Assembly: GCF_016595525.1 (NCBI RefSeq) | Contig: NZ_JAENII010000006.1 | Location: 202,780-266,779 of the forward strand | Direction: 5' to 3' | Source of the DNA: Haloferula rosea | GTDB lineage: Bacteria > Verrucomicrobiota > Verrucomicrobiia > Verrucomicrobiales > Akkermansiaceae | Length of the DNA stretch: 64,000 nucleotides | Shown here: one piece after another, positions 19,294-29,400 of the stretch | Position numbering within the stretch: the first letter of the stretch is position 1 | Layout: each line of letters starts with the position of its first letter | Notes under the pieces: model-generated | What the model was told of the DNA's origin: nothing | The model's database searches: none | What the model saw: the letters and a program-made list of their open reading frames with translations, nothing else | Translations under genes and position numbers: made by a program

Positions 19294-20904
19294 TCAGAGC
19301 CCGCCCCGCTCGACGAGGATGGCTTCGACGCGCGGGACCCGGCCGCGGTAGGCTCTTGACCGTGGGTTTTCGCCGGGGCGCACCTGCGGGGGATCGGAAG
19401 AACCCACGCCTTCGATGAACAAGCGGTCCTCGTCGAAGCCATGCACGAGAACGAGCCGCTTTCTGACCACTTCGGCGCGCAATTCGGAAAGCTCCCGGTT
19501 TTCGTCGCTGTCCTGGCCACCGGTGTGACCACGAATGATGACGCGGTAGTTCGGGTAGTTCACGGAGAGGAGCTTGGCGATCTTGTCGACTTCCTCAGCG
19601 GCGCCGACTTCGAACTCCGTCTGGTTGCGGAAGCGAATCGGGCGAACCTGAAGCTTGGCGATTTCCCGGAGTTTCTCCCAAGCGGAGTCGGACAGGGGCT
19701 CGAAGTCGATCGTGCCCTGGTCGTTCTGACCGAGTGCCCGCGGAGCCGTGTTCTTGAGTGCTTCGAGCACTCTGGAATTCACCAGCCGATAGGGATCGTT
19801 GATCTCGGAGGGCTTCAGACGATCCGTATCGATGAGCACGTCCGTGCACGAGAGAATGGTGTCGATCACCCCTTCCTGAGGCGGAATGTTCGAGCCGGAG
19901 GCGGAGATGCCGAACTGCTGCTGGCAGTTGTCGTGGAGATCGAGCCAATCGATCTTCTGCTCGTTGACGATGGCCTCGACGGTGTCCCGGTCGAGGTCGG
20001 CCCAGCGGGCCATGTCGGTGGTGAGTTCTTCCGAATGCCGGCGATAGTGGTCGAGCGAACGGAAGTAGGCCTTGAAGTATTTCAGGACGTCGTCTTCGCG
20101 GCTTGCGAGCGTCTGCTTGTTCACCACGAAGTAGTCCACGATGTAGCCTGCGAATTTGTCCGAACCCCAGATGTAGGTCAGCTTGGGGTTCTTCTTGAGG
20201 GCGCGGGAGATGTCGGGCTCCCACATCACGAAGACGTCGCCCTGACCATTCATGGCCCGGGTGTAGACTTCGGCGGATGAACCGACGGGTCTGCGCCATC
20301 CGCCACCGTTGCTTCCGGCGGCTTCATCGGCGGATCGCAGGTTGAAGAAGTCCAGATCCTTGACGGTGATATCGACGAGGAACTCGCTCGGACTGTCTCC
20401 GGTATAGACCCACTCCAGCGAGGCGTCGTTCAGGTCGGCCACGTCGTTGTTGGGCAACTTGTCCTTCGTGACGACGACGCCGTCGCCCCCATTCGAGCGT
20501 GCGATGGCGGCAACCATCACGCCGGGGAATCCTTTCGACCGCCCATGAATGAGATACTCGGCCGCGGGGATGGCGATGATGTCGTATTCCCCGGATGCCA
20601 GCTTGGAAACGCGCTCGGCAACGGCCGCTCCATCATCGATCCACTGGATGCCGAGCCCCTGCCTCACGGCTTCCTTCTTCGTCTGCCTCGCGGAGGCGAA
20701 AAAGTATCCGAGGTAGCCATCCCCGGCAACGGTGAGGGTGGAGTTCACCTTGGCGTCCGAAATCTCGCGTTCGAACTGTTCGGCTTTCTCCTGCTCGGCC
20801 TGTTCCTGGTGTTTGCGGAAAAGCGGCTTCAGGGCGAACCATGCCCCGGCCAACAGGGCGCAGACTCCGAAGATCAGGACGGCCAGCTTTGAAGTGGTGT
20901 TCAT
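19294..20904 (-). CDS. Substrate-binding protein fused to OmpA-type peptidoglycan-binding domain (first copy)
   Basis: This 536-residue protein has an N-terminal anchor helix (7-26), a charged helical stalk (30-52) and a solute-binding domain (about 55-370; AGDGYLGYFFASARQ, ASGEYDIIAIPAAEYLI, GDVFVMWEPD). A C-terminal OmpA-like domain follows (about 420-530). The OmpA motif is RGHTGGQDSDENRELSELRA. The Arg that contacts peptidoglycan is kept, but the Asp usually following HT is Gly, with Asp residues two and four positions on. The fusion should hold a ligand-binding domain between the inner membrane and the cell wall. It could be a tethered receptor rather than a freely diffusing donor. Confidence 0.85.
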   Translation of the reverse strand: MNTTSKLAVLIFGVCALLAGAWFALKPLFRKHQEQAEQEKAEQFEREISDAKVNSTLTVAGDGYLGYFFASARQTKKEAVRQGLGIQWIDDGAAVAERVSKLASGEYDIIAIPAAEYLIHGRSKGFPGVMVAAIARSNGGDGVVVTKDKLPNNDVADLNDASLEWVYTGDSPSEFLVDITVKDLDFFNLRSADEAAGSNGGGWRRPVGSSAEVYTRAMNGQGDVFVMWEPDISRALKKNPKLTYIWGSDKFAGYIVDYFVVNKQTLASREDDVLKYFKAYFRSLDHYRRHSEELTTDMARWADLDRDTVEAIVNEQKIDWLDLHDNCQQQFGISASGSNIPPQEGVIDTILSCTDVLIDTDRLKPSEINDPYRLVNSRVLEALKNTAPRALGQNDQGTIDFEPLSDSAWEKLREIAKLQVRPIRFRNQTEFEVGAAEEVDKIAKLLSVNYPNYRVIIRGHTGGQDSDENRELSELRAEVVRKRLVLVHGFDEDRLFIEGVGSSDPPQVRPGENPRSRAYRGRVPRVEAILVERGGL

Positions 20905-20988
20905 TCAGTGGGGTGAGGATCCGGCAGGCTGGAGGGCGCGGCAGGTGCTGCTGCTAGAGTGTGTGAGTGGGATGGAGAGGTCGAGGAC

Positions 20989-21753
20989 TTAGAGATCGAT
21001 GGTGGCGCTGTCATCCAGTTCGGCCAGGGTCTCCTGCATGGCTCCGAGCAACTCCTGTTCGTCGTTGGCCGTAAAGTAGGCTTCGGAGAACTGCCGCAGG
21101 GGGTGGTCACTGTTGATCCGGAATCCGATGGTGTAGATCGGCACGTGGTGGTCCCTGGCGAAGGTGATCCCACGGCGGAACGCGGAGGGGTCGCTGGCCT
21201 GGCCGTCGGTCACCACGATGAGCCGGATGTCTCCGTAGCGCAGCTGCTCCTGAAACTGGGTGATCAGGGCATTCGTGCCGGTCTGGATGGCGGACCCGAG
21301 CGGGGTGCCGCCACCGGCCGAGATCCGGCTGATCTCGTCCTTCAAAGCGGTACGGTGATCATTGCCGCGACCGAGTTTGACGGTTTCCCGACCGAGACCG
21401 CTGCGGGCATCGAATACGAAGAGGCCGATGTTCAGGTCGGTGGGGGCACCGTCGACGAAGGATGCGACAGCCCGCTTGGCCTGCTGGATCGGCTCGCCCG
21501 CCATGCTGCCACTGCCATCGAAAACGATGTAGGCATTCGAGCTGGGGTCCATTTTGGATCCGGGCGGCGTCGTATTCGGGATGGGCTCGTGGTCGGAGCT
21601 GCCCTTGCTGGCGTTGGCGGCGACCATCGGGCTTTCGAATGTCGATTGCCGCTCGGATGAGTTGCCGCTGCTGGTGGTCCGCGATTTCTCGCAGCCCGCG
21701 GGTAGCAACGCCGCGACGGCGAGCAGTCCCAGGGAGTAGTTTCGATGAATCAT
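20989..21753 (-). CDS. vWA-domain lipoprotein
   Basis: This 254-residue protein has a lipoprotein signal with lipobox LPAG-C21. Glu follows the Cys, which favours outer-membrane sorting. After a disordered linker comes a von Willebrand factor A domain with an intact MIDAS: DGSGS (D79, S81, S83), the Thr in GGGTPLGSA, and the Asp in VVTDGQAS. Such domains bind protein partners through a divalent metal. It lies between the two SBP-OmpA fusion genes (20 bases from the upstream one, 84 from the downstream one). The AAA-plus-vWA pairing in one operon recalls MoxR-type systems, but the vWA here is outside the cytoplasm. Confidence 0.88.
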   Translation of the reverse strand: MIHRNYSLGLLAVAALLPAGCEKSRTTSSGNSSERQSTFESPMVAANASKGSSDHEPIPNTTPPGSKMDPSSNAYIVFDGSGSMAGEPIQQAKRAVASFVDGAPTDLNIGLFVFDARSGLGRETVKLGRGNDHRTALKDEISRISAGGGTPLGSAIQTGTNALITQFQEQLRYGDIRLIVVTDGQASDPSAFRRGITFARDHHVPIYTIGFRINSDHPLRQFSEAYFTANDEQELLGAMQETLAELDDSATIDL

Positions 21754-21773
21754 TCTGAGGAGGGGGTCGGAGG

Positions 21774-23528
21774 TTAGAAGTCGATCTCGACGTCGTCTCC
21801 GACTTCAAGGACTTCGAGGCGCTCGAGGATGATGACACCCCGGCGGTTCTCGGCACGCTTCTGGGGCGTGTCGGCATTTTCGTAGATCGGAGCGGTCGAG
21901 CCACGGCCCACGGCGACGATGCGGTTGGTGTCCATCACGAGGCCCTTCTTGTCACAGTAGTCGACGAAGGCATCGCGCAGGGCTTCCGCCCGTTCGGCGG
22001 ACTTGGTCTTGAGCGAACGCTCGAGCAGGGTGGCGGTCTGTTGGGTCGGGGTGGACGACATCTTGAGGACCTTCTGGATCTTGCCGAGCAGTGCCTGATC
22101 GTTCTTTTCCAGCGCCTGACGCAGACGCATGAGCAGGTAGCCATCGGCATGCGCCTCGATGATCATCGTGGTGCCGGCGTAGGTGTCGACCATGCCCATG
22201 GCTTGGTTGAAATAGTTCTGCAGGGCGGAGTCGTTGGAATCGAAGCTGTTCTGGTTGGCGGCGAAGGGAACCGTGAAGTCGAAGAGGGCGGTGTCCCGCT
22301 CGTCGAGTTCCGGATTCTCCATCAGGAACTTCTCCACCTTCTGTTGGGCCTGCTCGGTGGATTTGAACACCGACTTGGCGACCTTCACTTCGCCTGCGTA
22401 TTTCAGGCCGGCTCCAAGAGCGGCCCAGTCCCATCCTGCGACGGGCATGTCGAAGCGTCCGATGCCCCGTCCCGCCTTGTCGAAGGCGACCTGGATTTCC
22501 TCGGTGAGGGTTTCCATGCTGCGGGTGGTTCCCTGTCCGGTGAAGAAGGCGACATTGCCGGAATGGCCGACCAGTTCGGCTTCCGAAAGCATGGCCTCGG
22601 TATCGCCCACCAGCCCTGCATCTCCGAGCAGGAGCTTGGCCGATGTGGTCATCACCTTGCGGTGTTCGGCGGTCTTCGTGGCCTTGGCGGCTACGAGGTC
22701 ACGCAGGGTCTCCTCGGCCTTGAGCAGGCCTTTCACGAAGCCTTCGACCTTCTTTTTGTTGCTGTCGAAGTAGTCTTTCCGGACGGCGTAGACATCCGGG
22801 ATGATGCGGCTTGCCTGCTTCGAGGTGAAGAGGATGCGGGCACCTTTCACCGCGTAGTCTCCCTCGGTGAGTGCAGCAGCGTCGGGTGAGATCACCCACA
22901 CGGCGTCAACGTCTTCCTGAGCCTCGAACAGGCCGGGCGGGGAGACGATCTTGTTACCGCCTCCGTCAAGGGGGGCGGCCAGTTCGGGGAGGTAGTGGAA
23001 CTTCACGTTCGATGGATCCACTCCAGCGTCCTGAAGCACCTTGATGGCGGGGTGCTCATGAGGACCATAGAGTTGGAGGGCGACGGACTTGATGTCCTTG
23101 ATCGACTTCACCCGGTCGCGCACGACGAGGCAGTCCCCGCCGTTGCTCCATGAGAGCTGATAAATCACGACGAGGTCGGTGCCCGCATTCTGGAACGCCT
23201 TCCGGGCCTGCAGGATCATCGGCAGGGTGCCGCGGAGGTAGGGGGAGCTGCCATTGAGGCAGTTCGCGACCTGAGCGGGGAAGTTGTCTTCCCGATAGAG
23301 TTCGGTGCCGGGGAGGATTCCGTCCATCACCGCGAGTTGGGTGGCGACATCGGCACCCCAGGCGATGACCGGGACCTTCTTGTCGTTGGTGACCGGTTTG
23401 AGGCCGGACTTGGTGGCGGCTTCAAGCGGTTTGTAGCTCAGGGTCTGGGCATTCTGGGCCAGACCGGGAGTGGCAGTGAGACCTACCAGCAGGGCGGCGC
23501 CGAGCGCCGAGGGAAACAGGGATTTCAT
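21774..23528 (-). CDS. Substrate-binding protein fused to OmpA-type domain (second copy)
   Basis: This 584-residue protein has a cleavable signal peptide (1-24, ending GLAQ). An NMT1-like solute-binding domain follows (about 40-400; VPVIAWGADVATQLAV, DLVVIYQLSWSNGGD, DAVWVISPDAAALTEGDY). A C-terminal OmpA-like region lies at about 425-575 (IIEAHADGY, then KSAERAEALRDAF, then KRAENRRGVII). The OmpA part carries an insertion of about 40 residues between its first strand and the Ala/Arg helix. Unlike the other fusion it has no membrane anchor, so it is probably periplasmic and bound to peptidoglycan. It is the first gene of the operon. The region upstream (23529-23814) is shared with the divergent Coq4-like gene. 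Confidence 0.85.
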   Translation of the reverse strand: MKSLFPSALGAALLVGLTATPGLAQNAQTLSYKPLEAATKSGLKPVTNDKKVPVIAWGADVATQLAVMDGILPGTELYREDNFPAQVANCLNGSSPYLRGTLPMILQARKAFQNAGTDLVVIYQLSWSNGGDCLVVRDRVKSIKDIKSVALQLYGPHEHPAIKVLQDAGVDPSNVKFHYLPELAAPLDGGGNKIVSPPGLFEAQEDVDAVWVISPDAAALTEGDYAVKGARILFTSKQASRIIPDVYAVRKDYFDSNKKKVEGFVKGLLKAEETLRDLVAAKATKTAEHRKVMTTSAKLLLGDAGLVGDTEAMLSEAELVGHSGNVAFFTGQGTTRSMETLTEEIQVAFDKAGRGIGRFDMPVAGWDWAALGAGLKYAGEVKVAKSVFKSTEQAQQKVEKFLMENPELDERDTALFDFTVPFAANQNSFDSNDSALQNYFNQAMGMVDTYAGTTMIIEAHADGYLLMRLRQALEKNDQALLGKIQKVLKMSSTPTQQTATLLERSLKTKSAERAEALRDAFVDYCDKKGLVMDTNRIVAVGRGSTAPIYENADTPQKRAENRRGVIILERLEVLEVGDDVEIDF

Positions 23529-23814
23529 GATTGGAGAGGAGGTTGGGGTATTTCGATGTAGGCTTTACCCCCAGACAACGCGGGTTGCAGGGGAAAATAA
23601 ACACAAAAACCCGTGCGTTTCTGCCTTCGGGCGGGGTGCGGGGGTTGGTTCCATCAAGGAAGGGTGGGATCTGGACATGCCGCCAGTATTCGGAGTCTCA
23701 ACATTGTGCGCCATTACACGCTGCCTCGTCGTTTGGAGCGACCGGGGGCAGGCTCCGGCACCAATCGCTTGTTGAAATGGTGCGGATCGTGCTGAGTTTC
23801 CCCGCCCTGAACCC

Positions 23815-24456
23815 ATGACTACCGACGATCCCATCGCCACCAGTTCCGACCCGGCCGAGCGTCCGGGAATCACGGAAGGAAAGAAATTCAGCGAATTCCT
23901 CAAGACCTGGATCACCAAGCTGGAGGATGACGAAATTACGATGCGTGAGGCCTACGAGAGCCTGATGTCGATCGGCAACTCGCAGGATGAAGTGCCTCTC
24001 ATCGTGAAGCTGACCGAGAACCCGAAATTCCATTTCGGTGGGTTGGGGTTCTTCAAGGGTCGGGTCACGCTGGAACAGCATGACTACATCCACATTCTGT
24101 TGGGTCGTGGGCTGACGCTGATGGATGAAGCCTTCGTGATCGGTTTCACCATGGGGTCCACCGACCGGGTCTCATCCCATGAGCAAAGTCTGTTCGGGTT
24201 CATCAACAAGGTGCTTTATCCCAAGCCCTACCGCTTCAAGGAAGACGGGATGAAGGTCTTCAAGGATGCGGTGGCACTGGCCTATGTTTCCGACTGCCTG
24301 CCACTCGAGGAGGTCGACTTCAAGCCGATGCTGGACATGCCACTGCGCGAGATCAGAAAGGCGGTGAATCTGGAGGTCGATCTATTGCAGGCCTACTACC
24401 GGATCGAAGCCCGGAGGTATCCGGAATGCGCGGCGAGTCAGCGCTTGATCGAGTGA
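23815..24456 (+). CDS. Coq4-like protein with HDxxHx11E metal-site motif
   Basis: This 213-residue soluble, helical protein contains HDYIH, then exactly eleven residues, then E (HDxxHx11E, residues about 98-114). This spacing is the signature metal site of the Coq4 family, which acts in ubiquinone biosynthesis as a scaffold or C1 decarboxylase/hydroxylase. The upstream sequence (FHFGGLGFFKGRVTLEQHD) also reads like the family. No other quinone gene lies nearby. It is divergent from the nine-gene operon and shares a 286-base intergenic region with it. Assignment to Coq4 rests on the motif, so the exact role is uncertain. Confidence 0.65.
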   Translation: MTTDDPIATSSDPAERPGITEGKKFSEFLKTWITKLEDDEITMREAYESLMSIGNSQDEVPLIVKLTENPKFHFGGLGFFKGRVTLEQHDYIHILLGRGLTLMDEAFVIGFTMGSTDRVSSHEQSLFGFINKVLYPKPYRFKEDGMKVFKDAVALAYVSDCLPLEEVDFKPMLDMPLREIRKAVNLEVDLLQAYYRIEARRYPECAASQRLIE

Positions 24457-24469
24457 GGCGCGGGCTCGG

Positions 24470-24979
24470 TTACTTCGGGTTGAGTTCGATATCGTCGTCC
24501 GTGAACATTTCCCGGTCGGGTCCGGCGGAACGAAGCTCGATCTCCCTTCCGGCCACGGGATGGACGAAGAGGGGGGTGCCCCAGCGGTCGACGAGCTGCT
24601 CCGTCGCGTCGAAGGCAGGGTGATCCGCGGGGAGGAACGCCTGCTGTCCGGCATTCTCCCCGCGCAGGGCGGCCGCGAGGTCGGCGTTGCCACCGATGGG
24701 ATGCTTCGAGTGGTCCTTGATGATGGAGAAATAGCCGGTGAGGACGCGGTCGACCGCCTTCAGGTCCTCGAGCGGATCGGTCGATGGGTCACCATAGGAA
24801 ACCATCAGGGCCTCGCCGGGGAGTGGGCCGGTCGCGGGAACGGAGGGTGTGCGACTCTCGGTCGGCTGGGGCGGAGGTTGATTGGCCGGGGTTTCCCGGG
24901 GAGGGCGCAGGGTCATCCACAGGAAGATGCCTGCCGCCCCCAGGGCGATGATGAAGGCAAGCGCACGGGAAATCCGCAT
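24470..24979 (-). CDS. Membrane-anchored protein with pilin-like C-terminal tail
   Basis: This 169-residue protein has an N-terminal transmembrane anchor (about 5-24) and a Pro/Thr-rich linker (about 28-55). The C-terminal segment RWGTPLFVHPVAGREIELR, followed by SAGPDREMFTDDDI, is the ending typical of type II pseudopilin-like proteins in this phylum. The gene begins 3 bases after the DUF1501 stop, so it is translated with it. It probably serves as a small envelope partner of the DUF1501/DUF1800 pair; function unknown. Confidence 0.75.
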   Translation of the reverse strand: MRISRALAFIIALGAAGIFLWMTLRPPRETPANQPPPQPTESRTPSVPATGPLPGEALMVSYGDPSTDPLEDLKAVDRVLTGYFSIIKDHSKHPIGGNADLAAALRGENAGQQAFLPADHPAFDATEQLVDRWGTPLFVHPVAGREIELRSAGPDREMFTDDDIELNPK

Positions 24980-24982
24980 GGT

Positions 24983-26455
24983 TCAGGCGAGGAAGCCGAC
25001 CGGGTTGGTGCTACTGTAGGGATCGTAGAAGGTTCGGATGTTCGGCAGGACGGTGTCCATTTCTCCATTGCTCACCCCAAACCACCGCAGCAGCTCGCAG
25101 AAATACTCGTCCACCGACATGCGCGGGAAAATGCGCCCACCGCGACCGATGTCGTCGGGGCCGTCGATGGCCAGTGACGGGAAGTGACCGAGGATCTCGC
25201 CGCCTCCCACCGGTCCGCCGAGGACCATCTGGTTGGCCGACCACGCGTGGTCGGTGCCCTGCCCGTTCGACCGCAGGGTGCGGCCGAAATCGGAGGCGGT
25301 GAAGGTCATGACATCATCGCTGAGCCCGAGTTGTTCGAGGCATTGCTGGAAGGCGAAGAGTGCCTGGTCGAGGACCGCCAGCATCCCCCCCTGGGTGTTG
25401 AGCAGCTCGCTGTGGTGATCCCAGCCGCCGAATTCGATGAAGAAGGTCTGGCGGTGGAGCTTGAGGTCGTCGCGGATGGCGATGGTCCGCACGGCGGCGG
25501 CGAGATTCCGTCCGACCGAGTGGTCGGGGAAATTCGCGGCGTTGATGACGGCTTCGACGTTGGTTCCGTCGATGCTGCCCGGGTCGTCGAAGTGGGTTTG
25601 GAAATCCTCACCGCGGGCGATGCTGTTCGCGGTGATCTGGCCGTGGGTCCGCTGGAAGAGATTCTGGTAGTGGTCCTCGATCGGGCTTTCGACGGTAGAG
25701 CCGATCGCGGCCTGCTTCGCGCGGTGGGCCGGGGTGTTGCTGTTGGCGCCGGTGAAGGTGAGCGCGCCGTTGCTGGTGATGACGAACTGGCCTTCACTCT
25801 CGCCGATCTGGAAGGTCGAATTCCCGGAAAGGGAGAAATTCATGGGCATGTAGTAGCCACCGGTCTGCTCGGTGTTGAGCCGGGAATGGATGACGTCGGC
25901 ACAGCGTCCGGCCCAGCCGGTGAGGACCTGCATGCCCTGGGGCACGGAGGTCTGCCATTGCTCGGTCTGGTCGCGGTGGGAGAACAGGGCCTGGGGGAGG
26001 TCGACGAGTTTCTGCTGGTAGGCCTCCTTGTCGGGGATGGGTTCGATGAGGGTGCCGATGTTGGCGAGCAGGCTGAGGCGCTTCTCGGCGGGGTCGCCTT
26101 CGAGTCCGTTGAACATCTCGGCGATGCGCGGGCAGGATGGGTGGATGCCGTAGGTGCGGCCGAAGGAGTCGCTGAAATTCAGCGGAATGAGTTGGGAGCG
26201 GGGGATGGCCAGATTGGTACGGGAGGCGGCGTATTCGTCGTAGCCGCCGGGCTGGTCCATCGGGATGAGGAAGTTGAAGGTGTCGCAGCCACCTCCGAGG
26301 TAGAGGCAGACGAGCGCCTTGCGGGTGCCGGCGGCCTCACCATTGGCCGCGGCGGCGTGGTTCGCCATGGTGAGGTTGAGGAGTGTCGAGAGGATCGGGG
26401 TCGAGCCGATGGCGGCGCAACTGGCTTCTCCGAGGAACTGACGGCGTGATTTCAT
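24983..26455 (-). CDS. DUF1501 secreted protein (Tat signal)
   Basis: This 490-residue protein begins with a twin-arginine signal (SRRQFLG, then a hydrophobic run ending near HAAAA). The DUF1501 body has the recognisable KALVCLYLGGGCDTFNFLIP start and the late motif FTASDFGRTLRSNGQGTDHAW. That motif is reminiscent of the alkaline phosphatase/sulfatase fold, to which the family is thought to belong. It is exported folded. The gene sits 37 bases downstream of the DUF1800 gene, the usual order in Planctomycetes and Verrucomicrobia. No substrate is established for the pair. The frame is open to 26617, but the ATG at 26455 begins the Tat signal. Confidence 0.9.
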   Translation of the reverse strand: MKSRRQFLGEASCAAIGSTPILSTLLNLTMANHAAAANGEAAGTRKALVCLYLGGGCDTFNFLIPMDQPGGYDEYAASRTNLAIPRSQLIPLNFSDSFGRTYGIHPSCPRIAEMFNGLEGDPAEKRLSLLANIGTLIEPIPDKEAYQQKLVDLPQALFSHRDQTEQWQTSVPQGMQVLTGWAGRCADVIHSRLNTEQTGGYYMPMNFSLSGNSTFQIGESEGQFVITSNGALTFTGANSNTPAHRAKQAAIGSTVESPIEDHYQNLFQRTHGQITANSIARGEDFQTHFDDPGSIDGTNVEAVINAANFPDHSVGRNLAAAVRTIAIRDDLKLHRQTFFIEFGGWDHHSELLNTQGGMLAVLDQALFAFQQCLEQLGLSDDVMTFTASDFGRTLRSNGQGTDHAWSANQMVLGGPVGGGEILGHFPSLAIDGPDDIGRGGRIFPRMSVDEYFCELLRWFGVSNGEMDTVLPNIRTFYDPYSSTNPVGFLA

Positions 26456-26492
26456 GGTATGGGACGGGAAATGGGTTCGGGTAAGGGTTGGC

Positions 26493-29400
26493 TCAGCGCT
26501 GGGTGGCGCCCTCGGGTGAGTTGATGGTGGTCCAGAGGGCCACGACGACCTTGTCCTTGGGCGTGAGGTCGGGTTCGGCGGCGAAGGCATCGAGGATGGC
26601 ACTGCGGGTGCGGGCACTCATGTTCCCGGCGCAGAGCAGGAGGTTGATGCGGTCGATGAGCATCCCGTCCTCGGCCGTGAGTTTCAGGAGTTCGCTGTGA
26701 TTGGGGTCGAAGTTGATGCTCCATCCCGAGTCGAATCCTTCGTTGAGGTAGTCCCACAGGAGGTTCGGGAAGGAGACGACCGAGTAGGAGTCGAGGATCT
26801 GGAATCCCGGACTGACGAGCCCTGAGTTCCGGATGGCTCCGGGTGCCTGATATTCGGGCGTGAAGAAGTTGAACACGCTCGGAGAGCTCAGGGGTTCCTG
26901 AAAACTGTAGTCGTAGTAGGTCTCGTCCGGATTCCACCAGACAAATTCCTCGTGGGCCTCGGTCATCTTCATCAGCCGGGCCAGGTGCATCGTCCGGATC
27001 ACCGGCTCGCGGGTCTTTCCGAATGCCGGGTCGGTCGGCAGGTTCCGTGCCTCGGGGTCGAGCAGGATGGCTTTGGCAACTGCGCCGAGGTTGCCCCGCT
27101 TGCCCTCGCCGTCGTCTGCGAAGACCGACGAGACCCGGCTGACGTAGGCGGGCGATGGATTGGCGGTGACCAGGAACTGGATGAGCCTTCGTGAGATGAA
27201 GGGTGCGGTGTTCGGGTGGCGGAAGAGATGGTCCACGGCATCGTGGATGTCGCTGAGTCCGTTCTCAGCCGAGGGCTCCCGTGCGGGGAGCGTTACGCCG
27301 CCCAGCAGGGTCTTCGAACCAAAGTCGTGGTACTGCGGGTGCATTACCATCGGTTTGAGGTAATGCTCGTCGGCCCATCCGCCGCTGCCCCAGCCCCAGG
27401 GGGAGTCGTAGTAGAGGCCGGTGAAGACCCGGGCCAGTTCGGTGATCTCGGCGTTGCCGTAGGTGGCGATGGGTTGGCCGTTCGGAGTAGATTTCCGGGT
27501 GCCGTCCATGTTCAGCTCCCACAGGCCGATGCTGAAGAGCTGCATGATCTCGCGGGCGAAGTTCTCGTCGGGATACCTCGGGATGGTCGGGTCGGCCTTC
27601 TGGTTGCCAACGTGGCTGAGATACCAGCCCATGGCCGGATGCAGGGCGACGTCGTAGAGGAGTTCGCCGTAGTTGCCGAACGCATGGCGGCTGAGCATGT
27701 CGTAGTAGTGGGCCATGCCCTCGGGCCGGTCGGCCAACTGGGCGTCGCGGCGTGAAACGACGAGAATCTGTGACAGCGCGAAGGCGAGGCGCTGGCGGAG
27801 TTGGTCGGGACCGTCGATGGCGTGGCGTGCCCAAGGGGTGGTGACATTCCGGCCGGTGACGTAGCTGCCGCCATCGTTGTAATCGTAGAGTGGATCCAGT
27901 CTGCCGTTCCGGGCGTCCTCCTTGATCTCGCGGATGTAGGGAGTGAGCGCCGAGGCGGGCATGGCGAGTTGCTCATCGATCCACGCTTCGTAGCCGATCT
28001 CGCGCACCCGGTCGATCGACTCGGGAGTGGGGCCGAAGCTGGCCTGCATCAGGAAGCGGGCTGCATGTACCGCCGACGGGCTGCCGGTCGATCCCGGTCC
28101 GGATCCCGGGAAGGCGCCGGTTGATAGTTTTTCGACCAGTGCCTTGGCATCGCCGGACAGCGGTGCTCCGACGGCTCTCTCGGCGGCCTGGCCCGAGGAG
28201 TTCGCCGAATCGGGTGAACTGGCGAGAAACTCGAGCTCGACCCAGTCCTCGACGCCGTCGCCATCGCTGTCCATGGGACCGATCGTAGTACGATAGAAGC
28301 CGTGGGTTCCGGAAAGGGCGTTGGGAATGGTGAGGGAGCGGCGGCCGTTGGAAGCGGATGAGGCGGGGAGTCCGCTGGCTGGATCCCACTGGTCGAGGGT
28401 CTCGGAATATTCGATCCCATGTGCCTTCCCCCGGATGTCGGGCCATTCGAGGCTCAGGTCGTTGCCCGACTTCAGGGCGACAAGGTCGAGTCGGGAGTTC
28501 GGGTCATCCGGGTCGGTGCCGGCCTCGCTCTCGGCGAGGTTGCTCATGCCGTCACCGTCGTCATCGGCGAGAGGGTTGCGCGGGGCGCCACCTGCCCAGA
28601 GTGTCCACGCGTCGGACAGCCCGTTTCCATCGAGGTCGTCGGGGGAGCTGCTGAAGTGGAAGTAGGTCGGATACGAGTTCGGGTCGTTTGGCGAACTGCC
28701 TTGGCGGATTTCCTCGCCGTCGAGCACCTGGTCGCCGTCGCTATCGTCGTCGTTCGGGTCGGTGCCGGCGAAGAACTCGTCGCGGCTGATTACTCCGTCG
28801 TTGTCGGGGTCGAGGGTGGCATCGGCGGGGTCGGCGGGATTCAGCAGGTGGGTGGTTTCCCAGCTGTCCGGCATGCCATCGCTGTCGGCATCCGCCGGGC
28901 CGAGGGCTTGGCGGGTGATGAAGGCCTCCACGCCGGGTTCGTTGTCAAAGGTGGGAACGTTGGGGTTGCCGTAGACGTCGGTCCAAGGAGCGGAGCCATC
29001 GAGGAGTCTGGGATCGGCGGCGACGCCATTGGTCCAGCTTTCCGTGCCGAGCAGCACCGGTTGGGCGGGGTTTTCGGTCTGATAGAGGTTGTAGGTGAGC
29101 GTCCACAGGTTCTCGCCGGGGTCCGGCTGGTGAGCGGTGAACTGGAGACGCAGGGGCAGTGAGTCGTCGGCTTCACCAAAACCGCTGAAACCCAAGGCCT
29201 GCTTGAGGTCGTTCGCGGGCTGGGTGGAACCGGTGCCGTAGAATGACCAGCCGGGCTGTCCTTCGTAGTGGAACACGCCATTGATGCAGCGGATGCGGTG
29301 GGTCACCACCCCGTCGCGGTAGTAGAGACCCATGCGGATGGCTGCTGACCAGCCACCGTCGTCGAACTCGGTGACCAGTTCGAAGAGCTCGGTCCGGCGG

